Shown here: piece by piece, positions 23,751 to 34,988 of the stretch
How positions within the stretch are numbered: position 1 is the stretch's first letter
Layout of the letters: the number at the start of each line of letters is the position of its first letter
Notes under the pieces: generated by a model
Databases searched by the model: none
What the model was told of the DNA's origin: nothing
The model's input: only the letters and a program-made list of their open reading frames with translations
Program-made: the position numbers and the translations under genes
Assembly: GCA_016744575.1 (NCBI GenBank)
Contig: JADGEC010000016.1
Location: forward strand, 1 to 42,481
DNA length: 42,481 bases
Source: Sulfurimonadaceae bacterium
Lineage (GTDB): Bacteria > Campylobacterota > Campylobacteria > Campylobacterales > Sulfurimonadaceae
Direction of reading: 5' to 3'

Positions 23751-25012
23751 AAGCCCTGGGAGTAGTCGATCCCCATCGCTATGACCTTAGCCTGGACATC
23801 ATTAGAGTGGACATACTCCGCTACCGTCTTAATTCCCAGCTTTTTGGCAAAATCTATGATAGTCTCGACGACGATCTCAGACTGTATATCATTGGTGATA
23901 TCTCTTATGAGTGAACCATCTATCTTTACATAATCCATGTTGATCTTTGTAAGATAGGAGAAGTTGGAAAAACCACTTCCAAAGTCATCAATAGCTATCT
24001 TTGCCCCAAATGCTCTCACTGCGACAATAAACTCTGAGATCTTCCGGTAGTTTTGGATATCTTCGGATTCTACTATCTCAAAGATCACCTGTTTACCCAT
24101 CTTTGATGTCTCCAGTGTCTTTAGGATAAACCGGTAAGTCTCACCATCCATGATATCGTCTGATGAGAGGTTTATGGAAAACTTGTAGGGCAGCCCTTTA
24201 AAGGTCGCAAAACTTTTTTCTACGATGCTTTTTGTGACCTGCGGATAGACCTTTATCGTTTTGGAGATACTCAAAAACTGACCGGGAGTCAAGACTTTTC
24301 CATCATCATCGATCAGTCGCGCAAGACACTCATATTTATCTATTTTTCCTGTCTCATTTGACATGATAGGTTGAAAATAGGGAACGATACCAGAACTTTC
24401 AATAGCACAGCGTATCTTTTTTGAGATCAGTAGATTGTTCTCATACTCCCGTTTAAAATGCATACGGTCCTCGTAGATCCAAAAGTCAAGCCGCATCTTC
24501 TGTGCATAACGCAGCGCCATACTGACCTTTGAGAACGTACTGTCAAGCTCATTACTTACCGATGAAGCAAGCGTGATATCAAGGTAGATATCATTGTTTT
24601 TATAGTTATATTTTATATTTTTTAAAGTCTCAGATAGCTCTCTAAGATACTCTTTAAGAGTCATAAACTCTTTTTTTGGTTCAAGGACCAGTGCGAAATC
24701 GGCTCCATTCATCTTATAGAGTTTCTCATCTTTTAAAAGCTTTTGAAGTGTCAATCCCAACTGCTCAAGTAGATAATCCCCGACTATACATCCATAAAAG
24801 TCATTGAGCATCTTAAAATTATCGATATGGATGACTATAAAGGTGAAGTCAGCATTGTTCTCAAGCTCGTCACGAAGACTGTAATGATTTGGAAGCTGCG
24901 TCGAATGATCAGTAAAATATCGTTTTAGCAGTTCACTTCTTGAGTTGGCAAGTTCATCTTTTATCTGTTGATAATCTTCTTCAATATCACTTTCTTTTTT
25001 TTCCCTCTTCAT
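23711..25012 (-). CDS. c-di-GMP phosphodiesterase (degenerate GGDEF + EAL)
   Basis: I take the ATG at 25012 (433 residues) because AAGGAG lies 6 bases upstream; a GTG at 25015 is too close. A coiled N-terminus leads to a GGDEF domain whose signature is NGADF, so cyclase activity is lost. The EAL domain keeps the key residues: ECLARL (E), NLSSDD (N), FEIVES (E), AIDDFGSG (DD), VKIDGS (K), VAEYV (E) and YSQG (Q). It should hydrolyse c-di-GMP, with the GGDEF part perhaps sensing GTP. It has no transmembrane segment or obvious sensor. Confidence 0.88.
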   Translation of the reverse strand: MKREKKESDIEEDYQQIKDELANSRSELLKRYFTDHSTQLPNHYSLRDELENNADFTFIVIHIDNFKMLNDFYGCIVGDYLLEQLGLTLQKLLKDEKLYKMNGADFALVLEPKKEFMTLKEYLRELSETLKNIKYNYKNNDIYLDITLASSVSNELDSTFSKVSMALRYAQKMRLDFWIYEDRMHFKREYENNLLISKKIRCAIESSGIVPYFQPIMSNETGKIDKYECLARLIDDDGKVLTPGQFLSISKTIKVYPQVTKSIVEKSFATFKGLPYKFSINLSSDDIMDGETYRFILKTLETSKMGKQVIFEIVESEDIQNYRKISEFIVAVRAFGAKIAIDDFGSGFSNFSYLTKINMDYVKIDGSLIRDITNDIQSEIVVETIIDFAKKLGIKTVAEYVHSNDVQAKVIAMGIDYSQGFYISEPEPVLFAS

Positions 25013-25373
25013 CACATACTCCTTTCAGAGGAGCGAATAGATCTAAGTCAGACTCTCTTCACTGCACTCTTCTATATTTGGAGTATAAAAAGTAAAAGTG
25101 TTGATAAGATGTCTGTGATGATGAAAAGCCAAAAGAGAGGATCTACTCATAGGATCACAAAGAAGTCTAGTAAACCATTGACTTAAGCAATCAAATTCTA
25201 GATGACAAAAGTTTGAGACTAGCGACCCAGTATCATGTGTGTCCTATGCCATCTCAAAGCATAGGATAAAGAGCAAGAGGGATACTTATTCGTTTGGCAT
25301 CTTGATTCAATGGAATTGTATGGCTCCTTTAGATAAAATCACATCATTCAGACAAGCAATAAAAAGGAAACAG
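25013..25373. other. Intergenic region between divergent genes
   Basis: The region separates the leftward EAL gene from the rightward gene at 25374 and must hold both promoters. Only short frames occur. One at about 25110-25187 would encode a basic 25-residue peptide beginning MSVMMKSQKRGS, but no ribosome-binding site supports it. I see no clear repeat or terminator. Confidence 0.4.
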
Positions 25374-25778
25374 ATGTCACTAAGTGTCTTTACAAACAGT
25401 CAGATCATCTCACTTGATGATTCCAATCAGGATATTTTTATGAACTTTATCCTTACTCCTGATGAGAACAACCAGATACAGGGAGTGCAGACTTATGCTG
25501 AGATCATGATGACAAGAGCAATAGCCCTGCCTCTGCAACCTGGGATCGATGAAGTTACAAAGAAGATGATCCTTGCTGCACTGGCTGACCTTGAAACCGG
25601 TGACAGGTTTCTCTGTAATCGTGCAGTGATCGACGATGTCGAAGGAGCAGAAGCAAAATATTATCTAAGGATCGTCGGTCTGATGAACGATGGAAAAGGT
25701 CGAACAGCGGAACAGGCACAGTATGAGGCACGAAATGTAGAGAAAGAGTTTGATATTGTCACTATGCCAGGTACTTAA
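25374..25778 (+). CDS. Unknown soluble protein, 134 residues
   Basis: The start chosen is the ATG at 25374, preceded by AAAAGGA; a longer in-frame start at 25239 lacks support. The protein is acidic and soluble, with FTNSQIISLDDSNQDIFMNF near its start and a helical GIDEVTKKMILAALADLE segment in the middle. No domain is recognised. It precedes the flavin-reductase-like gene by 31 bp and is probably in the same transcript. Confidence 0.65.
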   Translation: MSLSVFTNSQIISLDDSNQDIFMNFILTPDENNQIQGVQTYAEIMMTRAIALPLQPGIDEVTKKMILAALADLETGDRFLCNRAVIDDVEGAEAKYYLRIVGLMNDGKGRTAEQAQYEARNVEKEFDIVTMPGT

Positions 25779-25809
25779 AAAGTCATGATCATATTGACAA
25801 AGGAGACAG

Positions 25810-26403
25810 ATGTTATTTGATTACAGTGATGCGACATCGATAGAGATATATAAACTGATGAGCCAAAGTATCATTCCCCGACCTATTGCCTGGGTAGTGA
25901 CAGAAGATGATGGCATCATCAATGTAGCCCCCTTTAGTTACTTCACAGGACTCTCTTCAAATCCACCCACTATGATATTATCTGTCGGTCATAAAAGTGA
26001 CGGTACTCCTAAAGACACTCTGAAAAATCTTAGAAACAGTAAAAGATGTACTGTCTGTATGGTAACAACACCCCATTTCGAGACTATGCACTTTAGTTCT
26101 AAAGAACTTGACAGTTCTCAAAGTGAAGCCGAAACATTCAATATCAAGACAACAAGTATCTTCAATGGTTTTCCTCCAATGATAGAAGAAGCTCCTATAG
26201 CCTTTTTTTGTGAACTTTATCAAGAGATCTCACTAGGAGAGAGTAAGACTATCCCCATAATAGTCGAGATAAGACATCAATATATAGATGATAAACACAT
26301 CACAGACAAAGAACGACTCAGCATCGATTTTGAGCCTGTTGCCCGTGTAGGAAACAGTTATACTCTTTTAGGTGAAAGGATAGACCCACCGAAGATTCCC
26401 TAG
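25810..26403 (+). CDS. Flavin-reductase-like FMN-binding protein
   Basis: A 197-residue protein starts at an ATG behind AAAGGAG. It has the split-barrel FMN-binding fold of the flavin reductase/DIM6-NTAB family: SQSIIPRPIAWV near residue 20, NVAPFSYFTGLSSNPP at 40-55 and SVGHKSDGTPKDTLKNL around 65-80. Members bind FMN and act as NAD(P)H:flavin oxidoreductases or esterase-like flavoproteins. The substrate cannot be assigned. Confidence 0.85.
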   Translation: MLFDYSDATSIEIYKLMSQSIIPRPIAWVVTEDDGIINVAPFSYFTGLSSNPPTMILSVGHKSDGTPKDTLKNLRNSKRCTVCMVTTPHFETMHFSSKELDSSQSEAETFNIKTTSIFNGFPPMIEEAPIAFFCELYQEISLGESKTIPIIVEIRHQYIDDKHITDKERLSIDFEPVARVGNSYTLLGERIDPPKIP

Positions 26404-26631
26404 GAGTTAAGCTGGGTGTTTTATTATCTAAACTATGTTTTTTATTATGATAATTCACTTTCTTTGTTACAAACAAGAATAAATTATAAAATAACATAAT
26501 ATAATAGTATTAAACTTATGTTAAGTTATTTACAATATAATTTCTAGATAATTAATTATATTATCGATTACCACATCTGTTCCTAGTTAGATCCATAAAT
26601 AACTGACAGTAAAAAAGAGAGGTCATCTACC
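26404..26631. other. Very AT-rich intergenic segment
   Basis: This stretch is markedly richer in A and T than its surroundings (long runs of A, T and TAAT motifs, 26440-26570) and carries no gene. It contains small palindromes such as TTTGTTACAAA (about 26465-26475) and ATAATTAATTAT. It probably holds the promoter of the small NUMOD1-like gene, and it may be recently acquired DNA. Confidence 0.45.
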
Positions 26632-26835
26632 ATGCAAAACCAAAAAATAGTAATGTACCGCGGAAAAAACTTTATCGCTGCATTTGACAATTCAGAAGAG
26701 GCAAGCGACATCATGAACATCGATCAAAACAGTATTCACGAAGCCTGTTCAAGCGAATCAAAGACAGTAGGCGGTTATCAATGGGATTATGAGAGAAGAG
26801 ACAGTAAACGTAAAGGCCATCACCACCACTCATAG
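26632..26835 (+). CDS. Stand-alone NUMOD1-like small protein
   Basis: A 67-residue protein starts at an ATG behind GAGAGG. Its body (FIAAFDNSEEASDIMNIDQN, then SIHEACSSESKTVGGYQWDY) follows the NUMOD1 pattern: an EA pair, a helix, I-x-x-A/C-C, K-x-x-GGY-x-W-x-Y. NUMOD1 is a helix-turn-helix-like DNA-binding module usually fused to GIY-YIG or HNH homing endonucleases; here there is no nuclease. The C-terminus ends in a basic tract and HHHH. A DNA-binding regulator or a relic of a homing endonuclease are both possible. Confidence 0.6.
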   Translation: MQNQKIVMYRGKNFIAAFDNSEEASDIMNIDQNSIHEACSSESKTVGGYQWDYERRDSKRKGHHHHS

Positions 26836-27034
26836 ACCCTGGTCCAAAGTATTAGGTCACTCTTATATCAAGGTGACCAAGAACTCCAATAGTCAGTAGT
26901 ACCTCCTCCTCTGTACGTCCCTCAAACTAAGTTAAAAAAACAGTATCAGTTATTTACCCCTGTAAATAGTTCCTATTATCCTTATATCATTTTTAGAAAA
27001 AAAAGCTATAATCATCTCAACCGGAGGAGAGAAG

Positions 27035-27385
27035 ATGAAGCATCTTTTATATGTAGCACTATTGTTAACAGGTAGTTTTTATGACGTAGTCGCTGAAGAT
27101 GTCCAAAATAGCGGGCTTCAATGTGAAGTCCTTCTTAATGGTCATAAAAGAATACAATGTACCTACACAGCAGATAGATACAACTATGATAGAAATATCA
27201 CCTTTATGTGGCATTCTCAAGAGACTCCTCAAGATGATCGTGAACGCACTATCCTCATCAAAGAAAATCACGCCTCTATCTACGATTATCGCTATTTTTT
27301 CGGTCGTGCCCAGGGAATCTGGGAAATATCTGTCAAAGATGATGATGAGGAACTGCTCGCTTCTACCACTTTTGAGATGAAATGA
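27035..27385 (+). CDS. Periplasmic protein of unknown function
   Basis: A 116-residue protein starts at an ATG behind CGGAGGAG. Residues 1-20 form a Sec signal peptide (MKHLLYVALLLTGSFYDVVA). The mature part has two cysteines (LQCEVLLNG...IQCTYTA), probably a disulfide, and a beta-rich pattern ending GIWEISVKDDDEELLASTTF, suggesting an immunoglobulin-like beta-sandwich. No family is recognised. Its stop codon abuts the stop codon of the convergent ruvC gene with no gap. Confidence 0.65.
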   Translation: MKHLLYVALLLTGSFYDVVAEDVQNSGLQCEVLLNGHKRIQCTYTADRYNYDRNITFMWHSQETPQDDRERTILIKENHASIYDYRYFFGRAQGIWEISVKDDDEELLASTTFEMK

Positions 27386-27874
27386 TCAATTTTTCTCTTT
27401 CACTAGCAATCTCACACGTTGAGAATGGGTTATCGCAACTGCCATTGCATCAGTGATATCGAGTGGCTTTATCTCTTTTTTTATTCCCAGTAATCTTTTT
27501 ACCATAAAAGCTACTTGTTCTTTGGCTGCTTTTGCTTTTCCTGTCAATGCTTTTTTTACCTGTAAAGGTGTGTATTCAGCAAATTGTCCAAACTCCTGGA
27601 TGAGTTTTAGCATGATGGCCCCACGAAATTGAGCCAGTTTGATGACAGTCTTCGGATTATGTGCATAAAAGATATCTTCCATAGCTACCTCATGGATAGT
27701 ATGTGCAGAGAATATCTGCTCAAGTCCTTCGACCATCTGAGGGATCTGTAATTGCAGATTCTCTTGCTTTATCTTTATCATCCCTGCTTCGATCAATCGT
27801 AACTTACCTTTTTCAAGTTCGATCACTGCATATCCACAGTTACGTGTCCCCGGATCGATTCCCAATATATTCAC
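27386..27874 (-). CDS. ruvC: Holliday junction endodeoxyribonuclease RuvC
   Basis: I choose the GTG at 27874 (162 residues, [13 protein letters not shown] start), preceded by AGAGAGA; a GTG at 27892 would add six residues. The RNase H-like nuclease fold shows its four acidic catalytic residues in GIDPG, AMEDIF and LDITDA. RuvC resolves four-way junctions with RuvAB during recombination. The gene runs away from oriC. Both possible start regions overlap DnaA boxes (27867-27875 and 27885-27893), so ruvC transcription may be affected by DnaA. Confidence 0.95.
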   Translation of the reverse strand: MNILGIDPGTRNCGYAVIELEKGKLRLIEAGMIKIKQENLQLQIPQMVEGLEQIFSAHTIHEVAMEDIFYAHNPKTVIKLAQFRGAIMLKLIQEFGQFAEYTPLQVKKALTGKAKAAKEQVAFMVKRLLGIKKEIKPLDITDAMAVAITHSQRVRLLVKEKN

Positions 27875-28064
27875 ATCTCTCTCTTTATTCACAGTTTTTA
27901 TCGACTAAATAAAAAATATTCACACTACTTGATAGATGACTAGTTCTATCCATGTGATAAAAAAGATATTCACAATGTGAATATTTTATATTCACCTGCG
28001 ATTTTATCATATAATAGGCACTTTTGCTGTATTATTCACATCTCTATTCATCCCTGCTTTCACA
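27867..28064. other. oriC, upstream DnaA-box cluster (oriC1)
   Basis: Between ruvC and dnaA lie many DnaA boxes of the Campylobacterota TTATTCACA type. Perfect copies are at 27885-27893 and 28032-28040. One-mismatch ATATTCACA copies are at 27867-27875, 27916-27924 and 27966-27974, with an inverted copy at 27976-27984 one base after the last. Weaker ones lie at 27988-27996 (ATATTCACC) and 28056-28064 (GCTTTCACA). An AT-rich stretch follows (28068-28095). The inverted pair at 27966-27984 could also serve dnaA autoregulation. Confidence 0.88.
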
Positions 28065-28132
28065 GGTGATAAATTAATTTTACTCTATTAAAGACTTGCC
28101 CTTTTTAGAGTCATTGTGACCAAAGGAAACCG

Positions 28133-29461
28133 ATGAACATAGGTGATTCTATACTTGCCATGCTAAAAAGTGAGATCAGTGAGAACGAATATAAACGCTA
28201 TATAAAACAACTCCATTTCTCTACAGCCGAATCACGAAGTAACAGTGCTGTCTTTATTGCACCAAACCCACTTATAGCCAACTGGATCAAGACAAAATAT
28301 GCTGATAAGATAGCTCATCTTTATGAGGTAAAGACTGGGACAAAACCTTCTGTCTATATCAAAGTAAAGGGTACAGAGAAAGAAGAGCGACGAAAAAGTG
28401 TCGTTCCCGTCATATCTTCTACTGAAAAAGCTGCCTCTTCGCTTTTAAATCCATCTCACACCTTTGAGAACTTCGTCGTAGGCGGTTCTAACCAGTTTGC
28501 TTTCGCTTCAGCAAAAAGTGTAAGTGAGAAACAGGGAGAGATCTATAATCCTCTCTTTATCTACGGTGGTGTCGGCCTTGGAAAGACACACCTTATGCAA
28601 GCTGTGGGAAATGTCCTTCAACAACATGGAAAAAGTGTCATCTATACCTCTATAGAACAGTTTGTTAATGATTTTACCCGCCATCTTCGTAATCAGACTA
28701 TGGATCGTTTTAAAGACAAGTACCGAAAATGTGATGCCTTATTGATCGATGATGTACAATTTCTAAGCAATAAGAACCAGACACAAGAGGAGTTCTTCCA
28801 CACCTTTGAGACCCTTCGTAATGAAGGTAAACAGATAATCCTTACTGCAGATAAACACCCCAAACAGATAGCTGGTCTTGAAGAGCGCCTAAAAAGCCGC
28901 TTTGAATGGGGTCTTGTCGCCGATATCCAACCTCCGGAACTTGAGACAAAGATCGCTATTATAAAGAAAAAGTGTGAGATAAACCGCGTACTACTCGATA
29001 ATGAAGTGATCAATTACATCGCTACCATCATCAGTAATAATGCTCGAGAGATCGAAGGTATTCTCTCAAAACTGCATGCCTACTCCCAACTTATGCATGT
29101 AGATATCACTATAGAGTTCGTCAAAAATGTCTTGAAAGAGCAGCTTACAGAACAGCGTGAAAACATCAACATCGAGCAAATAATGACGACTGTTGCCAAA
29201 GACCTGAATGTCAAACCAAGTGAGATACGTTCCAAAAACCGTAGCCGAAATATAGTATATTCACGCCGTATAGCCATCTTTCTTGCTCGTGAACATACTC
29301 CAATGTCCATGCCTCAACTAGCACAGTACTTCGGTATGAAGGACCACACTGCTATCAGCCACACTATGAAAAAGATCCATCAACTACTCAAAGATGATGA
29401 GGATTTCAAAGTGAAAATAGAAGAATTAAGTAATAAAATAACCGCTTCTCCGGTAAGTTAG
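28133..29461 (+). CDS. dnaA: Chromosomal replication initiator DnaA
   Basis: A 442-residue protein starts at an ATG behind AAAGGA. Domain I (about 1-85) handles protein contacts, a short linker follows, and domain III is the AAA+ core with Walker A GGVGLGKTH (about 145) and Walker B LLIDDVQF. The C-terminal DNA-binding domain IV carries the family signature MKDHTAISHTMKKI. It binds the TTATTCACA boxes on both sides of its own gene and opens the origin. Confidence 0.99.
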   Translation: MNIGDSILAMLKSEISENEYKRYIKQLHFSTAESRSNSAVFIAPNPLIANWIKTKYADKIAHLYEVKTGTKPSVYIKVKGTEKEERRKSVVPVISSTEKAASSLLNPSHTFENFVVGGSNQFAFASAKSVSEKQGEIYNPLFIYGGVGLGKTHLMQAVGNVLQQHGKSVIYTSIEQFVNDFTRHLRNQTMDRFKDKYRKCDALLIDDVQFLSNKNQTQEEFFHTFETLRNEGKQIILTADKHPKQIAGLEERLKSRFEWGLVADIQPPELETKIAIIKKKCEINRVLLDNEVINYIATIISNNAREIEGILSKLHAYSQLMHVDITIEFVKNVLKEQLTEQRENINIEQIMTTVAKDLNVKPSEIRSKNRSRNIVYSRRIAIFLAREHTPMSMPQLAQYFGMKDHTAISHTMKKIHQLLKDDEDFKVKIEELSNKITASPVS

Positions 29462-29525
29462 TACGATGCTCTCAAAAAAAAGATATAATTTGAAAAGTGA
29501 CAAGATGTGAAAAAGCAAGCGAGGG

Positions 29526-29611
29526 TTATTCACGCTTGGAAAGCTCCTGTATAAGGTCCTTTCTCTCTTTATTCACATAAACACAGGGACCTACTACTAC
29601 TACTATTAATA
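29526..29611 (+). other. oriC, downstream part (oriC2) with DnaA-trio-like repeat
   Basis: Between dnaA and dnaN are boxes TTATTCACG (29526-29534) and TTATTCACA (29569-29577). After a short GC-richer spacer (CACAGGGAC) come five CTA triplets in a row (29591-29605), then TTA ATA and AT-rich DNA to about 29620. Read 3' to 5' on the other strand the triplets are GAT, the known DnaA-trio motif that guides DnaA onto single-stranded DNA. This is the probable site of unwinding; bipartite origins of this type are known in Helicobacter and Campylobacter. Confidence 0.8.
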
Positions 29612-29633
29612 TTTAAACAAAATAGGGATTCAA

Positions 29634-30701
29634 ATGAAGATCGCCATTAGCAAATCGGTTCTGGAAAATATCCTCATTCACGCACAACCTTTTCTTGAGA
29701 AAAAAGATACATCACAGATCACTTCTCATATCTATTTTGAAGTCACTTCAAATAGACTGATCGTAAAATCCACTGATCATGAAGTCGGTCTTATCATTGA
29801 GAACGAAGATATCTCTGTCACAGAAAGTGGAAAGATAACAGCCAATGGTAAAAAGATGCTGGACATTGTCCGTATTCTTAAAGAAGGTGATGTCATCCTT
29901 AAAAGTGAACGTGATACTATTCATATCCAACAAGCTCACTCGAACTTCAGACTTCCAGCCTTCAATAGTGATGAGTTTCCAGCTTTTCCTACTTCTGATG
30001 ATAAACCTAATATAAAAATTGATTCACACCTGTTGATAGACTCCCTGAAAAAGATCACCTCTGCTACCGATACAAACAATCCCAAGTTTGAACTTAATGG
30101 TGCTTTGATAGATATCAGATCTGATAGTATCAATTTTGTATCGACTGATACGAGACGTCTTGCACTAGTACATATAGCCAATATCAATGATACGGAACTT
30201 GCACTTATTGTCCCTAAAAAAGCGATAGTAGAGATACAAAAACTTTTTTTTGATAATATTGAGATCTCTTATGACAACACCTATCTCATAATAAGATCAG
30301 ATCAATTTACCTTCTATACCAAACTAATAAATGGAAAATTCCCTGACTACACACGTATAATCCCAAAAGAGATAACCCATACTCTGATCCTTCCTAAAGA
30401 GAAGATGATCGATGCTATCAAACAGATCACGACTATCTCAAATGATATGAAACTGACTTTTAAAGATCAAAAGATCCTGTTTGAAAGTCTTAGTGATGAT
30501 AATATTGAAGCCAAGACAGAGATAGATCACAATACAGGAATATCCTCATCTTTCACACTTGCAGTAAACAGTCGATACCTTCTGGATTTTCTTGCCCAAA
30601 TAAAGGGAATAGAGTTTACTATGGGACTAAATGAACCAAATCTACCATTTACACTCGAAGAGAATGATTTCAAGACTATTGTCATGCCTATTGTCATCTA
30701 A
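29634..30701 (+). CDS. dnaN: DNA polymerase III beta sliding clamp
   Basis: A 355-residue protein with the three-domain clamp pattern starts at an ATG behind TAGGGA. Recognisable parts are MKIAISKSVLENIL at the start, FRLPAFNSDEFPAFP in domain one, the FVSTDTRRLALVHI region in domain two and KFPDYTRIIP, and the C-terminal end IVMPIVI where polymerase-binding motifs dock. It tethers DNA polymerase III to DNA. Position after dnaA is standard. Confidence 0.98.
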   Translation: MKIAISKSVLENILIHAQPFLEKKDTSQITSHIYFEVTSNRLIVKSTDHEVGLIIENEDISVTESGKITANGKKMLDIVRILKEGDVILKSERDTIHIQQAHSNFRLPAFNSDEFPAFPTSDDKPNIKIDSHLLIDSLKKITSATDTNNPKFELNGALIDIRSDSINFVSTDTRRLALVHIANINDTELALIVPKKAIVEIQKLFFDNIEISYDNTYLIIRSDQFTFYTKLINGKFPDYTRIIPKEITHTLILPKEKMIDAIKQITTISNDMKLTFKDQKILFESLSDDNIEAKTEIDHNTGISSSFTLAVNSRYLLDFLAQIKGIEFTMGLNEPNLPFTLEENDFKTIVMPIVI

Positions 30702-30757
30702 ATCTTTTTTAGATGATACTCTCTGTTACTTTTTGAATAAATATCCCACATATTTCT

Positions 30758-30782
30758 TTTGCTTTTTTAAGCAAACATTTTT
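30758..30782 (+). terminator. Probable intrinsic terminator after dnaN
   Basis: Stem TTTGCTT (30758-30764) and AAGCAAA (30769-30775) with a TTTT loop is followed by ATTTTT. It lies 57 bp after the dnaN stop and before gyrB. The stem is AT-rich, so termination may be partial. A further hairpin (ATCTAAA / TTTAGAT) overlaps the dnaN stop at about 30698-30715. Confidence 0.55.
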
Positions 30783-30811
30783 AGTTGATTAAGATTAAAC
30801 AGATCTTTTAG

Positions 30812-33174
<2,363 letters not shown>

Positions 33175-33175
<1 letters not shown>

Positions 33176-34599
33176 TGCTGTATTCTAAAGAGAAAGAGAG
33201 AGTAGAACGTTTTAAGCTGGCCCTTCGTATGGGTCTGCCTATCTTCTCACTGACCCTGTTAATAGCATTTATAGGTCTTTCGAGATATTTTGAGACTATT
33301 CCTATCTCTTTCTTTGTCACCTCCATCATAATCCTTACTATCATGATATATTTTATCTTTTATCTGATATCCAAAGGATTTGATGAACGCATTACTGATC
33401 CTATCAGTCACGCCTTTACCAGAGAGTATCTACTCTCTATCTTTAAAAAAGAGGTCACTAAAGGTCCTTATACACTTATTCTTGTAAGTATTGACAATCT
33501 GCACGATATCAATAAGCGGTATAGTACGATAAATGGTGATAAAGTCCTTAAAAAATTTGCTGAATGGACCAGTGACTTCTTACAGGAAAAAGGCTTCGAT
33601 AAAGTCCCTATTGGCCACTTTAAAGGCGGCGATCTCATCATTGGACTCAGTGGGAAAAAAGCAGATCATGCTACTTTGCTTGATCTTCTCTGTATAAAAG
33701 CAGAGAACAAGATGATCGATGATATAGAGATCAATATCAGCGGGGCTATCATCGATACGACATTGACAGATGATATAGATCAGCTTATTGTCCGTCTATT
33801 TGAGCTAAATCAGGAACTGAAAGCGCAGAAACAAGAGTCACTCGAAGACGAAGAGATAGACCCAAGTGAACTGGAACTCTCTGTCATGAACGCTATAAGA
33901 GAAAAACGTTTCTCAATGCATTTTCAAATGGCTAAAATAGATGATGGTCTTGATATAGCAGAATCTTCTATCAAACTTTTTGGAAAACAGGGAAAACTGA
34001 TCCATCAAAAGAGTTATATCCCTGTTATCAACCGTCTTGGACTCTCTAGGGAATTTGATACTTTGATGCTCGAATATCTCGTCGATCTTAGTGCAAGACA
34101 TGATCATCCTACTATCTTTGCCCTGACTCTTTTTCCATCTACAGTAAGAAATCAGCTCTTTATTGAAAAAGCACAGATATTACTCTCTAACAATGCTTCA
34201 GCCAAAGGCAGAATAATGTTCATCCTTGGTGAACAGGAGTATTACAGTCGGACGAGACACTATAATGACTTACTACAGTCATATAGACGAATGGGCGCAC
34301 TCATAACACTTGACCGTCTTGGTATCTATCAGACCACCCTACTCTATCTAAAAGAGCTTGAGGTGGATGTCATTCGTTTTGACCAGCACTATGGTAAGAA
34401 GATAATGGATAACGGTTATCAGTCACTTCTTCGTGGTCTGAACATAAGTGTACACCATCTGGGGATGAAGACCTGGATAAAGATGATACAAAATCATGAT
34501 GCAGAGATATTGGCTCAATCTATTGGAGTCGATTATATACAAGGTAACAGTATCGCAAAGATAGTACCTATTGAGGAGTTATACAATGAAGTACGGTGA
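33175..34599 (+). CDS. Membrane protein with degenerate GGDEF and EAL domains
   Basis: A 474-residue protein is translationally coupled to gyrB. Two transmembrane helices (about 16-35 and 45-67) precede a GGDEF-like domain with the signature GGDLI and an EAL-like domain. The latter has lost most catalytic residues: ESSIKL replaces EAL, T replaces the Asn in ALTLFPS, LDRLG replaces DDFG, and FDQHYG replaces the Lys motif. It is unlikely to make or cleave c-di-GMP and may instead bind it or act through protein contacts. Position between gyrB and queF suggests constitutive expression. Confidence 0.8.
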
Positions 34600-34975
34600 G
34601 AAGATCGTAAACGAGTTTGATGTAGACAAAGACTTGGAGATATGGCCTAATGAACATAAAAGGGATTATCTTATCAAGATGACTCTACCCGAGTTTAGTT
34701 GTCTCTGTCCCCGAAGTGGTTATCCTGACTATGCGACGATCTACCTGGAGTATACACCTGATGAATGGGTGGTAGAGTTAAAGGCTATCAAACTTTATAT
34801 AAACAGTTTTAGAGAGCGTCATGTCTCACACGAGAACAGTGCCAATGAGATATATGAGGTACTCGAGAGAAAGCTGAGCCCAAAATATCTGAAAGTCATA
34901 GCCGATTATAATCCCAGAGGCAATGTACATACGGTCATCGAGATAGATAGTGAGCATGTGAACAGGGAAAAATAG
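34586..34975 (+). CDS. queF: NADPH-dependent preQ0 reductase QueF (short type)
   Basis: The ATG at 34586 behind GAGGAG gives 129 residues and overlaps the upstream gene by 14 bp. It is a unimodular T-fold enzyme that reduces 7-cyano-7-deazaguanine to 7-aminomethyl-7-deazaguanine in queuosine biosynthesis. The nucleophilic cysteine lies in EFSCLCPRSGYPDYA, and the NADPH motif region is ELKAIKLYINSFRERHVSHE. It ends 13 bp before the stop of the convergent kinase gene; a small hairpin TCTTAA-TATC-TTAAGA (34979-34994) lies between. Confidence 0.97.
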   Translation: MKYGEKIVNEFDVDKDLEIWPNEHKRDYLIKMTLPEFSCLCPRSGYPDYATIYLEYTPDEWVVELKAIKLYINSFRERHVSHENSANEIYEVLERKLSPKYLKVIADYNPRGNVHTVIEIDSEHVNREK

Positions 34976-34988
34976 GACTCTTAATATC

